Of a DNA stretch of 5,186 nt, positions 1 to 5,186 are shown one piece after another (positions within the stretch are counted from its first letter, which is position 1; every line of letters starts with the position of its first letter). The notes beneath the pieces are model-generated. The model had not been told where the DNA came from, did no database searches, and saw only the letters and a list, made by a program, of their open reading frames with translations. The position numbers were made by a program, and so were the translations under genes. Origin of the DNA: an uncultured Polymorphobacter sp. (GTDB lineage Bacteria; Pseudomonadota; Alphaproteobacteria; Sphingomonadales; Sphingomonadaceae). The stretch is from NCBI GenBank assembly GCA_937871645.1, contig CALMPZ010000041.1, positions 1-5,186 of the forward strand, given 5' to 3'.

Positions 1-102
1 CGGCCCTGCCCACGGCCCGCGCCCGGCCTCGTCGACCCCCGCGACACGGCCGCCGAGCGCCGCTTCATGCGCGAAATCGGGTTTCAGCGCGCCAGCGCCC
101 AA
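1..102 (-). CDS. rnhB: Ribonuclease HII, N-terminal fragment (runs off the window)
   Basis: RNase HII cleaves the RNA strand of RNA/DNA hybrids and nicks at single ribonucleotides in DNA, in the cytoplasm. Only the first 34 codons are in the window; the rest lies beyond base 1. Reading down from base 102 the frame ends in VAGVDEAGRGPWAGP, the diagnostic start of the RNase HII fold. The Asp (31-33) and Glu (28-30) of DEAGRG are the first two acidic metal ligands of the DEDD active site. No in-frame ATG is available; the best start is TTG at 100-102, preceded by a modest GGGG 5 bases upstream, giving a 19-base overlap with thiD and hence probable translational coupling. An ATG at 66-68 is out of frame. 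The family identification is firm; the exact start is inferred. Confidence 0.87.
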   Translation of the reverse strand, partial: MGAGALKPDFAHEAALGGRVAGVDEAGRGPWAGP

Positions 103-878
103 TTGTGCCCCAGCGGCCCGTGACCGGCGCCGAACCCCGGTGCCGCACGGATCGCCGCCTGGACATAGTCGCGCGCCCGTTCGACGGCTTCGGGCAGCGC
201 CACGCCCTGTCCCAGCAACGTCGCCAGCGCCGACGCCAGCGTGCAGCCGGTGCCGTGCGTGTGCACTGTGTCGATGCGCGCCGACACGAAGCGCGTCTGC
301 AGCGACGGCGTCACCAGCCAGTCGGCAATTTCCGCGCCGTCCATGTGCGCGCCCTTGGCCAGCACTGCACGCGCGCCGAGGTCGAGCAACTCCTGCGCCG
401 CCAGCACGACATCGCCCTCGTCCTCGATGTCGCTGCCCGCCAGCGCCGCGAGTTCGGGCGTGTTGGGCGTCACCACCGTCGCCAGCGGCACCAGCAGCCG
501 CAGCATCGCCTCGACCGCGTCATCTTCGAGCAGCGCCGCGCCGCCCTTGGCGACCATCACGGGGTCGAGCACCACCGGCAGCCGCGCCTCGCGCAACACT
601 TCGGCGACGGCGGCAATCACCGCCGCGTCACCCAACATGCCGATCTTGACGATGTCGGCGCCGATATCATCGAGCACCGCGCGCATCTGCGCCGCGACCA
701 CGTCGGGCGCGATGGGCACAATGGCGCTGACGCCGAGCGTATTCTGCACGGTAATCGCGGTGACAGCGGTGGCCGCATAGCCGCCAAGCATCGTCACCGT
801 CTTGATATCGGCCTGGATGCCGGCACCGCCGCCCGAATCCGAGCCGGCGACGATGAGGACGCGCACCATGTTCTTCAT
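84..878 (-). CDS. thiD: Hydroxymethylpyrimidine/phosphomethylpyrimidine kinase
   Basis: ThiD phosphorylates 4-amino-5-hydroxymethyl-2-methylpyrimidine (HMP) to HMP-P and then HMP-PP, the pyrimidine half of thiamine, in the cytoplasm. From the ATG at 878 the protein is 264 aa, close to the usual 260-270. Ribokinase-like fold motifs are in order: AGSDSGGGAGIQAD (11-24), with Asp24 and Gln45 matching HMP-binding residues of Salmonella ThiD; DPVMVAKGG (105-113); TPNTPE (137-142); and the anion-hole/catalytic motif HGTGC (208-212) with Cys212. The ATG at 878 lies one base after the upstream small gene's stop; ATG at 869 (protein starting MVRVLIVAG) is an equally plausible start and neither has a strong ribosome-binding site. 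A longer reading from TTG at 941 only adds 21 residues overlapping the upstream gene. No TPP riboswitch (no THI-box CTGAGA core) is seen upstream, so expression probably depends on readthrough from glmM. Its 3' end overlaps rnhB. Confidence 0.96.
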   Translation of the reverse strand: MKNMVRVLIVAGSDSGGGAGIQADIKTVTMLGGYAATAVTAITVQNTLGVSAIVPIAPDVVAAQMRAVLDDIGADIVKIGMLGDAAVIAAVAEVLREARLPVVLDPVMVAKGGAALLEDDAVEAMLRLLVPLATVVTPNTPELAALAGSDIEDEGDVVLAAQELLDLGARAVLAKGAHMDGAEIADWLVTPSLQTRFVSARIDTVHTHGTGCTLASALATLLGQGVALPEAVERARDYVQAAIRAAPGFGAGHGPLGHNWALAR

Positions 879-879
879 G

Positions 880-1131
880 TCAGCGCGGTAATCGGTAGCG
901 AATTGCAAATGTGGTAGTATCGGAAAGGCGTTCGGAGACAATCTCGTCCCCCCTCCGCCACTCTTGCCGCATCACGCCACAGCAATTCGGGAGGCGTGAT
1001 TCCTTGCCGAGTTGCCCGCCTGCCGCAGAGTGCAGTTCGCCCGCTACAACGTCAACGTGGTCGAACCCTGCTTGAGTGGCAGCACTAATCCTGCGGGATA
1101 GTTCTTTCCTGAAGTCATCTGCATTTGCCAT
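880..1131 (-). CDS. Conserved small protein of unknown function (83 aa)
   Basis: Real but functionally unidentified gene between glmM and thiD. The ATG at 1131 has a good ribosome-binding site: GAGAGG, with AGAGG 7 bases from the ATG. The TGA at 880-882 is one base before the thiD ATG, so translation is likely coupled. The protein begins MANADDFRKEL, with a charged helical N-terminus (about 4-22), then DVVAGELH (27-34), a Gly-Gly (38-39), RLPNCCGVM (46-54) with adjacent Cys50-Cys51, RRGDEIV (59-65) and the C-terminal IRYRLPR. This matches, from memory, a widespread family of about 80-90 aa with the pattern AGELH..GGYPG..HRMP.CC..M..GD.I...LTIRY.LPR, often seen near HNH nucleases or in accessory DNA; no function is known to me. 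The usual GGYPG is altered to GGQLG here. By hand count G+C is about 56%, against about 65-70% in sampled stretches of glmM, suggesting later acquisition. No signal peptide or membrane segment. A ligand or metal role for His34/Cys50/Cys51 is only a possibility. Confidence 0.8.
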   Translation of the reverse strand: MANADDFRKELSRRISAATQAGFDHVDVVAGELHSAAGGQLGKESRLPNCCGVMRQEWRRGDEIVSERLSDTTTFAIRYRLPR

Positions 1132-1166
1132 TGGCCAACCTCTCAACTTCAAGAATTGCTTACTAG

Positions 1167-2501
1167 TTAAGCCGCCGCGACCGCCGCGCAAATCTCGTCG
1201 ACGACTTCGGTAACGACGCCGATGTCCTCGCCCTCGGCCATGACGCGGATCAGCGGCTCGGTGCCCGATTTGCGGATGAGCAACCTGCCGGTGCCGTTGA
1301 GCCGCGCTTCGCCTGCGGCAATCGCCGCCTTGACCGACGCGGCCTCCAACGGCGCCCCACCGGCAAAACGCACGTTCTTGAGCAGTTGCGGCAGCGTGTC
1401 GAACAGGTGCAGCACCTCCGACGCCGGCTTGCCCGTCGCCACCAGCACGCTAAGCACCTGCAGCGCCGCAACCAGCCCGTCGCCGGTCGTCGCATAGTCG
1501 CTGAGGATGATATGCCCCGACTGTTCGCCACCGACGTTGAGCCCACGCGCGCGCATCATTTCAAGCACATAGCGGTCACCGACCTGCGCGCGGAACAATT
1601 CCAGCCCGATGCCCTGCAAAATCCGTTCGAGCCCGAGGTTCGACACGACCGTCGCCACCAGCCCGCCGCCGCGCAGCCGGCCGTCCTGCTGCCAGCGCTG
1701 GGTGATCAGCGCCATCAGCTGGTCGCCGTCGATGATCTTGCCCTTTTCGTCGACGACGATCAGCCGGTCGGCGTCACCGTCGAGCGCGATGCCGATGGCG
1801 GCGCCAGTCTCGACAACCTTCGCCTGCAGCGCCGCCGGGTGCGTCGAGCCGATATGGTCGTTGATGTTGAAGCCGTCGGGCGCCACGCCGATCGGGATGA
1901 CATCGGCGCCCAGCTCCCACAACGCCAGCGGCGCGACCTTGTAGGCGGCGCCATGCGCGCAATCGAGCACGACCTTCAGCCCGTCGAGGCGCAGATCCTC
2001 GGGAAACGTCGACTTGGCGAAATGGATGTAGCGCCCCTGCGCGTCATCGATGCGCCGCGCCCGGCCGATCGCCGCGGGTGCCGCAAGTGCAATGTTTGTG
2101 CCGAGCAACGCCTCGATCTCGCGTTCGTCAGCGTCGGACAGCTTGTAGCCATCCGGCCCGAACAGCTTGATGCCATTGTCGTGATACGGGTTATGGCTCG
2201 CTGAAATCATCACGCCCAGATCAGCGCGCATCGACCGCGTCAGCATCGCCACCGCCGGCGTCGGCATCGGCCCGACCTGCACGACATCCATCCCCACCGA
2301 TGTGAACCCCGCCGTCAGCGCCGATTCCATCATGTAACCCGACAGCCGCGTGTCCTTGCCGATGACAACACGATGCTTGTGCGACCCGCGCAGGAACTTC
2401 AGCCCCGCCGCCTGGCCCACCTTCATCGCCACCTCGGCCGTCATCGGCGGCGTGTTGGTCAGCCCGCGGATACCGTCAGTGCCGAAATATTTGCGAGTCA
2501 T
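1167..2501 (-). CDS. glmM: Phosphoglucosamine mutase
   Basis: GlmM interconverts glucosamine-6-phosphate and glucosamine-1-phosphate, feeding UDP-GlcNAc for peptidoglycan and lipopolysaccharide; it is cytoplasmic and normally essential. At 444 aa it is the normal family length. The four phosphohexomutase landmarks are intact: the N-terminal YFGTDGIRG (5-13); the phosphoserine loop [19 protein letters not shown] (98-116) with Ser102, the residue phosphorylated in E. coli GlmM; the Mg-binding loop DGDADR (241-246) with Asp241, Asp243 and Asp245; the sugar-binding GGEQSGHI (324-331); and the phosphate-binding [11 protein letters not shown] (410-420). Start ATG at 2501 gives the canonical [10 protein letters not shown]; the ribosome-binding site is weak (only AGG, 6 bases away). 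In many bacteria glmM follows folP, but here the upstream gene is an SDR gene beyond a repeat, so glmM probably has its own promoter in 2502-2563. It is followed after 35 bases by the small gene and then thiD. Confidence 0.98.
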   Translation of the reverse strand: MTRKYFGTDGIRGLTNTPPMTAEVAMKVGQAAGLKFLRGSHKHRVVIGKDTRLSGYMMESALTAGFTSVGMDVVQVGPMPTPAVAMLTRSMRADLGVMISASHNPYHDNGIKLFGPDGYKLSDADEREIEALLGTNIALAAPAAIGRARRIDDAQGRYIHFAKSTFPEDLRLDGLKVVLDCAHGAAYKVAPLALWELGADVIPIGVAPDGFNINDHIGSTHPAALQAKVVETGAAIGIALDGDADRLIVVDEKGKIIDGDQLMALITQRWQQDGRLRGGGLVATVVSNLGLERILQGIGLELFRAQVGDRYVLEMMRARGLNVGGEQSGHIILSDYATTGDGLVAALQVLSVLVATGKPASEVLHLFDTLPQLLKNVRFAGGAPLEAASVKAAIAAGEARLNGTGRLLIRKSGTEPLIRVMAEGEDIGVVTEVVDEICAAVAAA

Positions 2502-2563
2502 GGCGTGCCTGTCTGTAATGCGCCGCTGTCATATCGCGGTTGGTACGGTGACGGGAAGTGATA
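2502..2563 (-). promoter_or_regulatory. Probable glmM promoter/leader region (no clear boxes)
   Basis: This is the 62-base stretch between the clover-leaf repeat and the glmM ATG. If the repeat insulates glmM from the SDR cluster, the glmM promoter should be here. A GATATG hexamer on the minus strand (about 2534-2539) could be a -10 element, but I see no convincing -35 box at 17 bases, so the call rests on position. A GANTC site (2495-2499) overlaps the second and third bases of the glmM start region. Confidence 0.3.
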
Positions 2564-2579
2564 AAGGGCCTCCGGCGGG

Positions 2580-2594
2580 CAGGCCTGAGGCCTG
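2580..2594. repeat. Side-arm palindrome A of the clover-leaf element
   Basis: CAGGCCT and AGGCCTG flank a single central G, a 7-base palindrome that would fold as about 6 pairs with a 3-base loop. It occupies the same place in the left half as palindrome B does in the right half. Confidence 0.8.
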
Positions 2595-2630
2595 CACCCA
2601 TTAGTTTGGCAGGGTCCCAATAATCGGGTG

Positions 2631-2645
2631 CAGGGGTCACCCCTG
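2631..2645. repeat. Side-arm palindrome B of the clover-leaf element
   Basis: CAGGGGT and ACCCCTG flank a single central C. Its reverse complement is the same as palindrome A except that GG is replaced by CC in the left half and CC by GG in the right half, so self-complementarity is kept in both arms although they no longer fully pair with each other. Confidence 0.8.
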
Positions 2646-2673
2646 CCCGCCGGAGGCCCTTAAATCTCCCCCC

Positions 2674-3486
2674 TCAGGGCAACTTCTCCGCCGTCGCAAT
2701 CGTCTTGCCCTGCGCCGCCATCATGTCGAAAATCTTGTCGGGGTCGGCGCGCAGCAGGTCGAGCATCGCCATTTCCGGCCCGCGGCCGACGGGGATTTCG
2801 CGGCGGCCGGCGGCCATGCCGTCGAGGATTTGCTGTGCGGCTTCGTCGGCGGTGATGCCGGCTTCGATATTGTCGTCGGAGCGGCCGCGCACCGAGCCGT
2901 CGGCGGTGAGTGCGTTGGCGGCAATCGAGGTTTTGACGAAGCCGGGGGTGACGACGAAGACTTCGATGCCTTCGTGTGCGGTTTCGGCGCGCAGCGCATC
3001 GAAATAGCCGATCAGCGCGAACTTCGCCGAGCAATAGCCGGTACGCAGCGGCGAGCCGAACTTGCCGGCGAGGCTGGAGATGGCGACGAACGCCCCCGAG
3101 CCGCGCGCGCGCATGCCGGGCAGCACAAGCTGTGTCAGCCGCAGCGGCGCGAAATAGTCGACTTCCATGATGTTGCGATAGACGTCGAAGCTGGTGTCGC
3201 GCGCCAGGCTGCGCTGCGAGATGCCGGCGTTGTTGACCAGAATGTCGATGCCGCCGCTCCAGCCTTCCGCCTGCGCGACGATGCCGGGCAGCGCGTCGAG
3301 GTCGGTGGTTTCGAACGGCAGCACCAGCGTCTGCGCCTGGCAGCGGCCGGCGACTTCGGCCAGCGCATCGGCACGCCGCCCCGACAGCACCAGCTTGGCG
3401 CCGGCACGCGCGCACGCCGTCGCCAGCGCCGCGCCGATACCCGACGATGCACCGGTAATCCAGACCGTCTTACCGGCTACGTCCAT
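2674..3486 (-). CDS. SDR-family NAD(P)-dependent oxidoreductase
   Basis: Classical short-chain dehydrogenase/reductase of 270 aa with a single Rossmann domain, probably cytoplasmic; substrate unknown. Motifs numbered from the ATG at 3486: cofactor loop TGASSGIG (11-18); SGRR (35-38), whose basic residues after beta-2 favour NADP(H); NNAG (85-88); SSLAGKFGS with Ser138; YCSAK with Tyr151 and Lys155; and PGFVKTSI (182-189) closing the active site. The Asn of the Asn-Ser-Tyr-Lys tetrad is expected in the VDYF stretch (109-112), but the codon at 3157-3159 encodes Asp110. The C-terminal region resembles the DHRS7-like SDR subgroup. The ATG at 3486 is preferred: GGGGAG lies 6 bases upstream, whereas the in-frame TTG at 3492 would directly abut that ribosome-binding site. 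It is the last gene of the cluster with the NnrU-type protein and the amidohydrolase. Confidence 0.93.
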   Translation of the reverse strand: MDVAGKTVWITGASSGIGAALATACARAGAKLVLSGRRADALAEVAGRCQAQTLVLPFETTDLDALPGIVAQAEGWSGGIDILVNNAGISQRSLARDTSFDVYRNIMEVDYFAPLRLTQLVLPGMRARGSGAFVAISSLAGKFGSPLRTGYCSAKFALIGYFDALRAETAHEGIEVFVVTPGFVKTSIAANALTADGSVRGRSDDNIEAGITADEAAQQILDGMAAGRREIPVGRGPEMAMLDLLRADPDKIFDMMAAQGKTIATAEKLP

Positions 3487-3519
3487 CTTCAACTCCCCAG
3501 ATTCTTTGCCTGTCCGGCT

Positions 3520-4206
3520 TTAGCCGATCATGCTCCACAGGCCGACCACCGGCGCGCCGAGCATCGGATGCGCCCAGGTCGCTGCCAGCCACAGCACCAC
3601 GCCACCGAGCGTCGCTACCAGCCCGGGGTTGATGCTCGACCATGACGACCGGCCGCCGAACTGCGCGCCGAACGGCAGATAGCTGGTGCTGGCTTCATGC
3701 GCTGCCCAGGCCGCGCCGAGCTGGCCGCGCTTCTTGCGGTCCTGCATCGACGCCCCGAACAGCGCGAGGAAGCCCAATCCGAAACAGAACAACACCGTCG
3801 CCTTGTCGCCCGACAGCGTCGCGTGCACCGCCGCCCACAGCCCGAACGCCCACATCATCGGGTGGCGGGTGATGCGCAATACCCCGCGCGGCGCGGCATT
3901 GGCAGCAGCCCCGCGCCCCGGCAGCGCCGGATTGGGCGAGGTCATCGACCCGACGAACAAGATGCTGGCGATCAGCATGACGATCGACCCGACGCTCCAC
4001 ATCCACAGCGGCGCAGTCCACAATTGCGCCGGCTCGGCGCGTTGCCAGGCGTTGACCGCCCAGAACAATGTCGCGGCCGCGACCACCGAATAGAGCACGG
4101 CAAACCCGCCCTCTCCCAGCTTCGCCACCAACGGCTTTCGCAACGCGTGCGACAGCAGCTCGTGGCTGCCGACAAACGCAATCAGCGCAAGTGCGAGTTC
4201 AGGCAT
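3520..4206 (-). CDS. NnrU-family integral membrane protein
   Basis: A 228-aa inner-membrane protein of the NnrU family (named from a gene linked to nitric oxide/nitrite metabolism, but widespread in bacteria lacking denitrification). The biochemical role is unproven; the fold is distantly related to isoprenylcysteine-type membrane methyltransferases. Hydrophobic segments lie at about 4-20, 33-50, 66-87, 117-131, 136-152, 194-212 and a short one at 216-227. The family signature RITRHPMMWAFGLWAAVH (111-128) is clear, with the Arg-His-Pro at 114-116, followed by the polar DRKKRG (156-161) and WAAHEASTSYLPF (167-179). The ATG at 4206 is chosen because GAGG lies 7 bases upstream, partly inside the amidohydrolase stop region; longer in-frame reading up to 4428 is Arg/Ser-rich low-complexity sequence antisense in character and overlaps the amidohydrolase gene. 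Four bases separate it from the upstream stop codon, so the two are co-translated. Function in this cluster is not evident. Confidence 0.92.
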   Translation of the reverse strand: MPELALALIAFVGSHELLSHALRKPLVAKLGEGGFAVLYSVVAAATLFWAVNAWQRAEPAQLWTAPLWMWSVGSIVMLIASILFVGSMTSPNPALPGRGAAANAAPRGVLRITRHPMMWAFGLWAAVHATLSGDKATVLFCFGLGFLALFGASMQDRKKRGQLGAAWAAHEASTSYLPFGAQFGGRSSWSSINPGLVATLGGVVLWLAATWAHPMLGAPVVGLWSMIG

Positions 4207-4210
4207 GGCA

Positions 4211-5186
4211 TCACCTCGGATAGGCCAAAGGAAGCTGGTCGTGTTGCAGCGAGATATAGCGGTCGCGCAGCATCGTTTGGCGCGACACCGTCGGCTGGAC
4301 GACGCCGCCGATGATGACCGTGCTCGGCGCCGAAGACAGTTCGAGCGGATCGCCGTCCCAGACCACGACATCGGCGGCCTTGCCGGCCTCGAGCGTCCCG
4401 ACATCATCCATACCGAGGATGCGCGCATTGCTGCGCGTCATCGCCGCGAGTGCCTGCGCCGGGGTCAGCCCGACCGCGCCGGGCAAACGGCCCTGCGCGA
4501 CGGCGTTCCCCGCCTGTTGCGGCAGGTTGCGCGGCTGGTTGCCGCTGCCGTCGGTGGTCATGCCGAGCCCGACGAAGACGCCCGCCGCGACCAGGCGGCC
4601 AGCATTCGACCGTGTCGATGCCAGCGATTCGAACCCATCGGGCAGGTCCATCAGCGCCATCGTGATGACCGGCACCTTGGCGGCGGCGATCTGGTTCGCC
4701 ACCGTCCAGCCTTCGCGCGCACCGAGCAGGATCAGCCGGACTTTCGGGAACTCCTGCGGCAGCCGCAGCACGTTCAGAATGTCGCTGGCGCGATCGACAT
4801 GCACCATCAACGGCATGCGGCCTTCGACGACGGGCACCAATGCCGCCGCATCGAGCCGCGTCACCAGCGCTTCGCGGTCGCGGCCGTCGCTATAGGCCGC
4901 CGGACTGCGGGCATAGCGCTGCGCTTCCTGCATCGCATTGCGCAGTTCGAGCCACGCCGCCGGCCGCGAGCCACCGGCCTTGCGGGCGCCCTCTTCGCCG
5001 AGTTCGATGAACTGGAAGGCGCGCGGCCGCAGCAGAATGTCCTCGCCCGCCGCGAGCGTGATCAGCGCGCCCTGCCCGCCGAAGATGCTGTCGCCGGCTG
5101 CGGGTTGCACCGCCGCGCGCGTCACGCCGCCCAGCCGCGCGACCGCCACCGGCGTCGCCCGGGCGTTGAGGCCCGTCGAAACATCG
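4211..5186 (-). CDS. Amidohydrolase-family protein, C-terminal 324 residues (runs off the window)
   Basis: Part of a metal-dependent hydrolase of the amidohydrolase superfamily (imidazolonepropionase-like group; in sphingomonads such proteins are often exported). The frame is open through base 5186, so the N-terminus, with the first HxH metal pair and any signal peptide, is missing. Numbering from the first in-window codon: DVSTGLN (1-7) and RLGGVTRAAVQP (17-28), typical of the subgroup; LMVHVDRASDIL (126-137) with His129, a likely metal or substrate ligand of strand 5; LLGAREGWTVANQI (153-166) for strand 6; TTDGSGNQPRNLPQQAGNAV (210-229) with Asp212 as the strand-8 catalytic Asp; and GTLEAGKAADVVVWDGDPLE (263-282), the returning beta-sandwich domain. 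The tail RQTMLRDRY is also characteristic. The substrate cannot be told from sequence. A GTG at 5149 is in frame, but conserved residues continue upstream of it, so it is not the start. The TGA at 4211-4213 is 4 bases before the next gene. Confidence 0.92.
   Translation of the reverse strand, partial: DVSTGLNARATPVAVARLGGVTRAAVQPAAGDSIFGGQGALITLAAGEDILLRPRAFQFIELGEEGARKAGGSRPAAWLELRNAMQEAQRYARSPAAYSDGRDREALVTRLDAAALVPVVEGRMPLMVHVDRASDILNVLRLPQEFPKVRLILLGAREGWTVANQIAAAKVPVITMALMDLPDGFESLASTRSNAGRLVAAGVFVGLGMTTDGSGNQPRNLPQQAGNAVAQGRLPGAVGLTPAQALAAMTRSNARILGMDDVGTLEAGKAADVVVWDGDPLELSSAPSTVIIGGVVQPTVSRQTMLRDRYISLQHDQLPLAYPR

Larger units (their letters stand above)
2556..2661 (-). terminator. Possible transcription terminator for the SDR cluster
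   Basis: On the minus strand the GC-rich stem of the repeat begins 12 bases after the SDR stop codon and its last arm runs into CCCTTTATCACTT. The stem is very strong, but the T-run is short and interrupted, so Rho-independent termination is plausible rather than clear. The placement, right after the last gene of one cluster and before the leader of glmM, fits this role. Confidence 0.4.
2564..2661. repeat. 98-base inverted-repeat element with clover-leaf fold
   Basis: The ends are a perfect inverted repeat of 20 bases (2564-2583 against 2642-2661). The interior is also highly structured: the 16-base outer stem (2564-2579 with 2646-2661) is followed immediately by a 15-base palindrome (2580-2594, CAGGCCTGAGGCCTG), a central stem-loop (2595-2630: CACCC pairs with GGGTG, ATTA with TAAT across a one-base bulge at 2625, then TTGG with CCAA around a 7-base loop at 2610-2616), and a second 15-base palindrome (2631-2645, CAGGGGTCACCCCTG). 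Every base from 2564 to 2661 is thus in an outer stem, two side arms or a central arm. TAAA flanks both ends (2562-2565 and 2661-2664), a possible but weak target duplication. It resembles REP/BIME- or MITE-type intergenic elements in overall design; whether it is repeated elsewhere in the genome cannot be seen here. Confidence 0.85.

Noticed and set aside
105..917. Long open frame on the plus strand opposite thiD
   Set aside because: It is antisense to a clear ThiD and has an Arg/His-rich composition typical of shadow frames in GC-rich DNA; no domain is recognisable. The same holds for plus-strand frames at 1386-2204, 2830-3645, 3697-4314 and 4311-4895.
879..941. N-terminal extension of ThiD from a TTG at 941
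   Set aside because: The extra residues have no ThiD homology and simply read the small gene in another frame; the conserved protein begins at 869-878.
880..1166. TPP riboswitch upstream of thiD
   Set aside because: No THI-box core (CTGAGA) or matching stem arrangement is visible on the minus strand, and thiD follows another gene by one base.
1132..1191. Longer start for the small gene, overlapping the end of glmM
   Set aside because: The ATG at 1131 has a well-placed ribosome-binding site and starts the family-typical MANADDF; the extension is poly-Gly/Arg from the glmM end.
2502..2673. tRNA or small structured RNA, suggested by the clover-leaf shape
   Set aside because: The element lacks tRNA landmarks (no TTCGA loop, no acceptor/anticodon geometry) and its side arms have loops of only about 3 bases; a repeat element is more likely.
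3487..3492. TTG start two codons earlier for the SDR gene
   Set aside because: The GGGGAG ribosome-binding site directly abuts this TTG, leaving no spacing, whereas it is 6 bases from the ATG at 3486.
4207..4428. 74-residue N-terminal extension of the NnrU-like protein
   Set aside because: It overlaps the conserved end of the amidohydrolase gene, is low-complexity Arg/Ser sequence, and the ATG at 4206 has its own ribosome-binding site and gives a family-typical start.
5147..5149. GTG as the start of the amidohydrolase
   Set aside because: The frame stays open to the window edge and the residues upstream (DVSTGLNARATP) fit the family, so the gene begins outside the window.

Overview
All recognisable genes lie on the minus strand of a GC-rich chromosome (roughly 65% G+C by eye). 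The window looks like core chromosome of an alphaproteobacterium. The style of the proteins (ThiD, GlmM, the NnrU-type membrane protein and the amidohydrolase) and the glmM-thiD-rnhB order suggest the sphingomonad group; this is inference from remembered family sequences, not a database result.

In transcription order (right to left) there are two blocks. Block 1 (5186 to 2674) is a tight gene cluster: the 3' part of an amidohydrolase gene that runs off the window, a small NnrU-family integral membrane protein starting 4 bases after it, and a short-chain dehydrogenase/reductase 33 bases further on. Block 1 ends at a 98-base inverted-repeat element (2564-2661) that can fold into a clover-leaf and may act as a terminator. 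Block 2 (2501 to 1) holds glmM (cell-wall precursor synthesis), a small conserved protein of unknown function (83 aa), thiD (thiamine pyrimidine kinase), and the first 34 codons of rnhB (RNase HII), which overlaps the end of thiD and leaves the window at base 1.

The housekeeping genes are intact and ordinary: the key catalytic residues of GlmM and ThiD are present. The unusual items are (i) the clover-leaf repeat, whose two side arms differ by paired, mutually compensating GG/CC changes, suggesting the folded form is conserved; (ii) the 83-aa gene between glmM and thiD, clearly lower in G+C (about 56%) than its neighbours and resembling a widespread uncharacterised small-protein family, so possibly acquired; and (iii) an SDR enzyme with Asp where the catalytic-tetrad Asn normally sits. 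I see no CRISPR array, tRNA, rRNA, transposase or phage gene, and no clear new multi-gene system. The only non-coding stretch of any length is 2502-2673 (172 bases).
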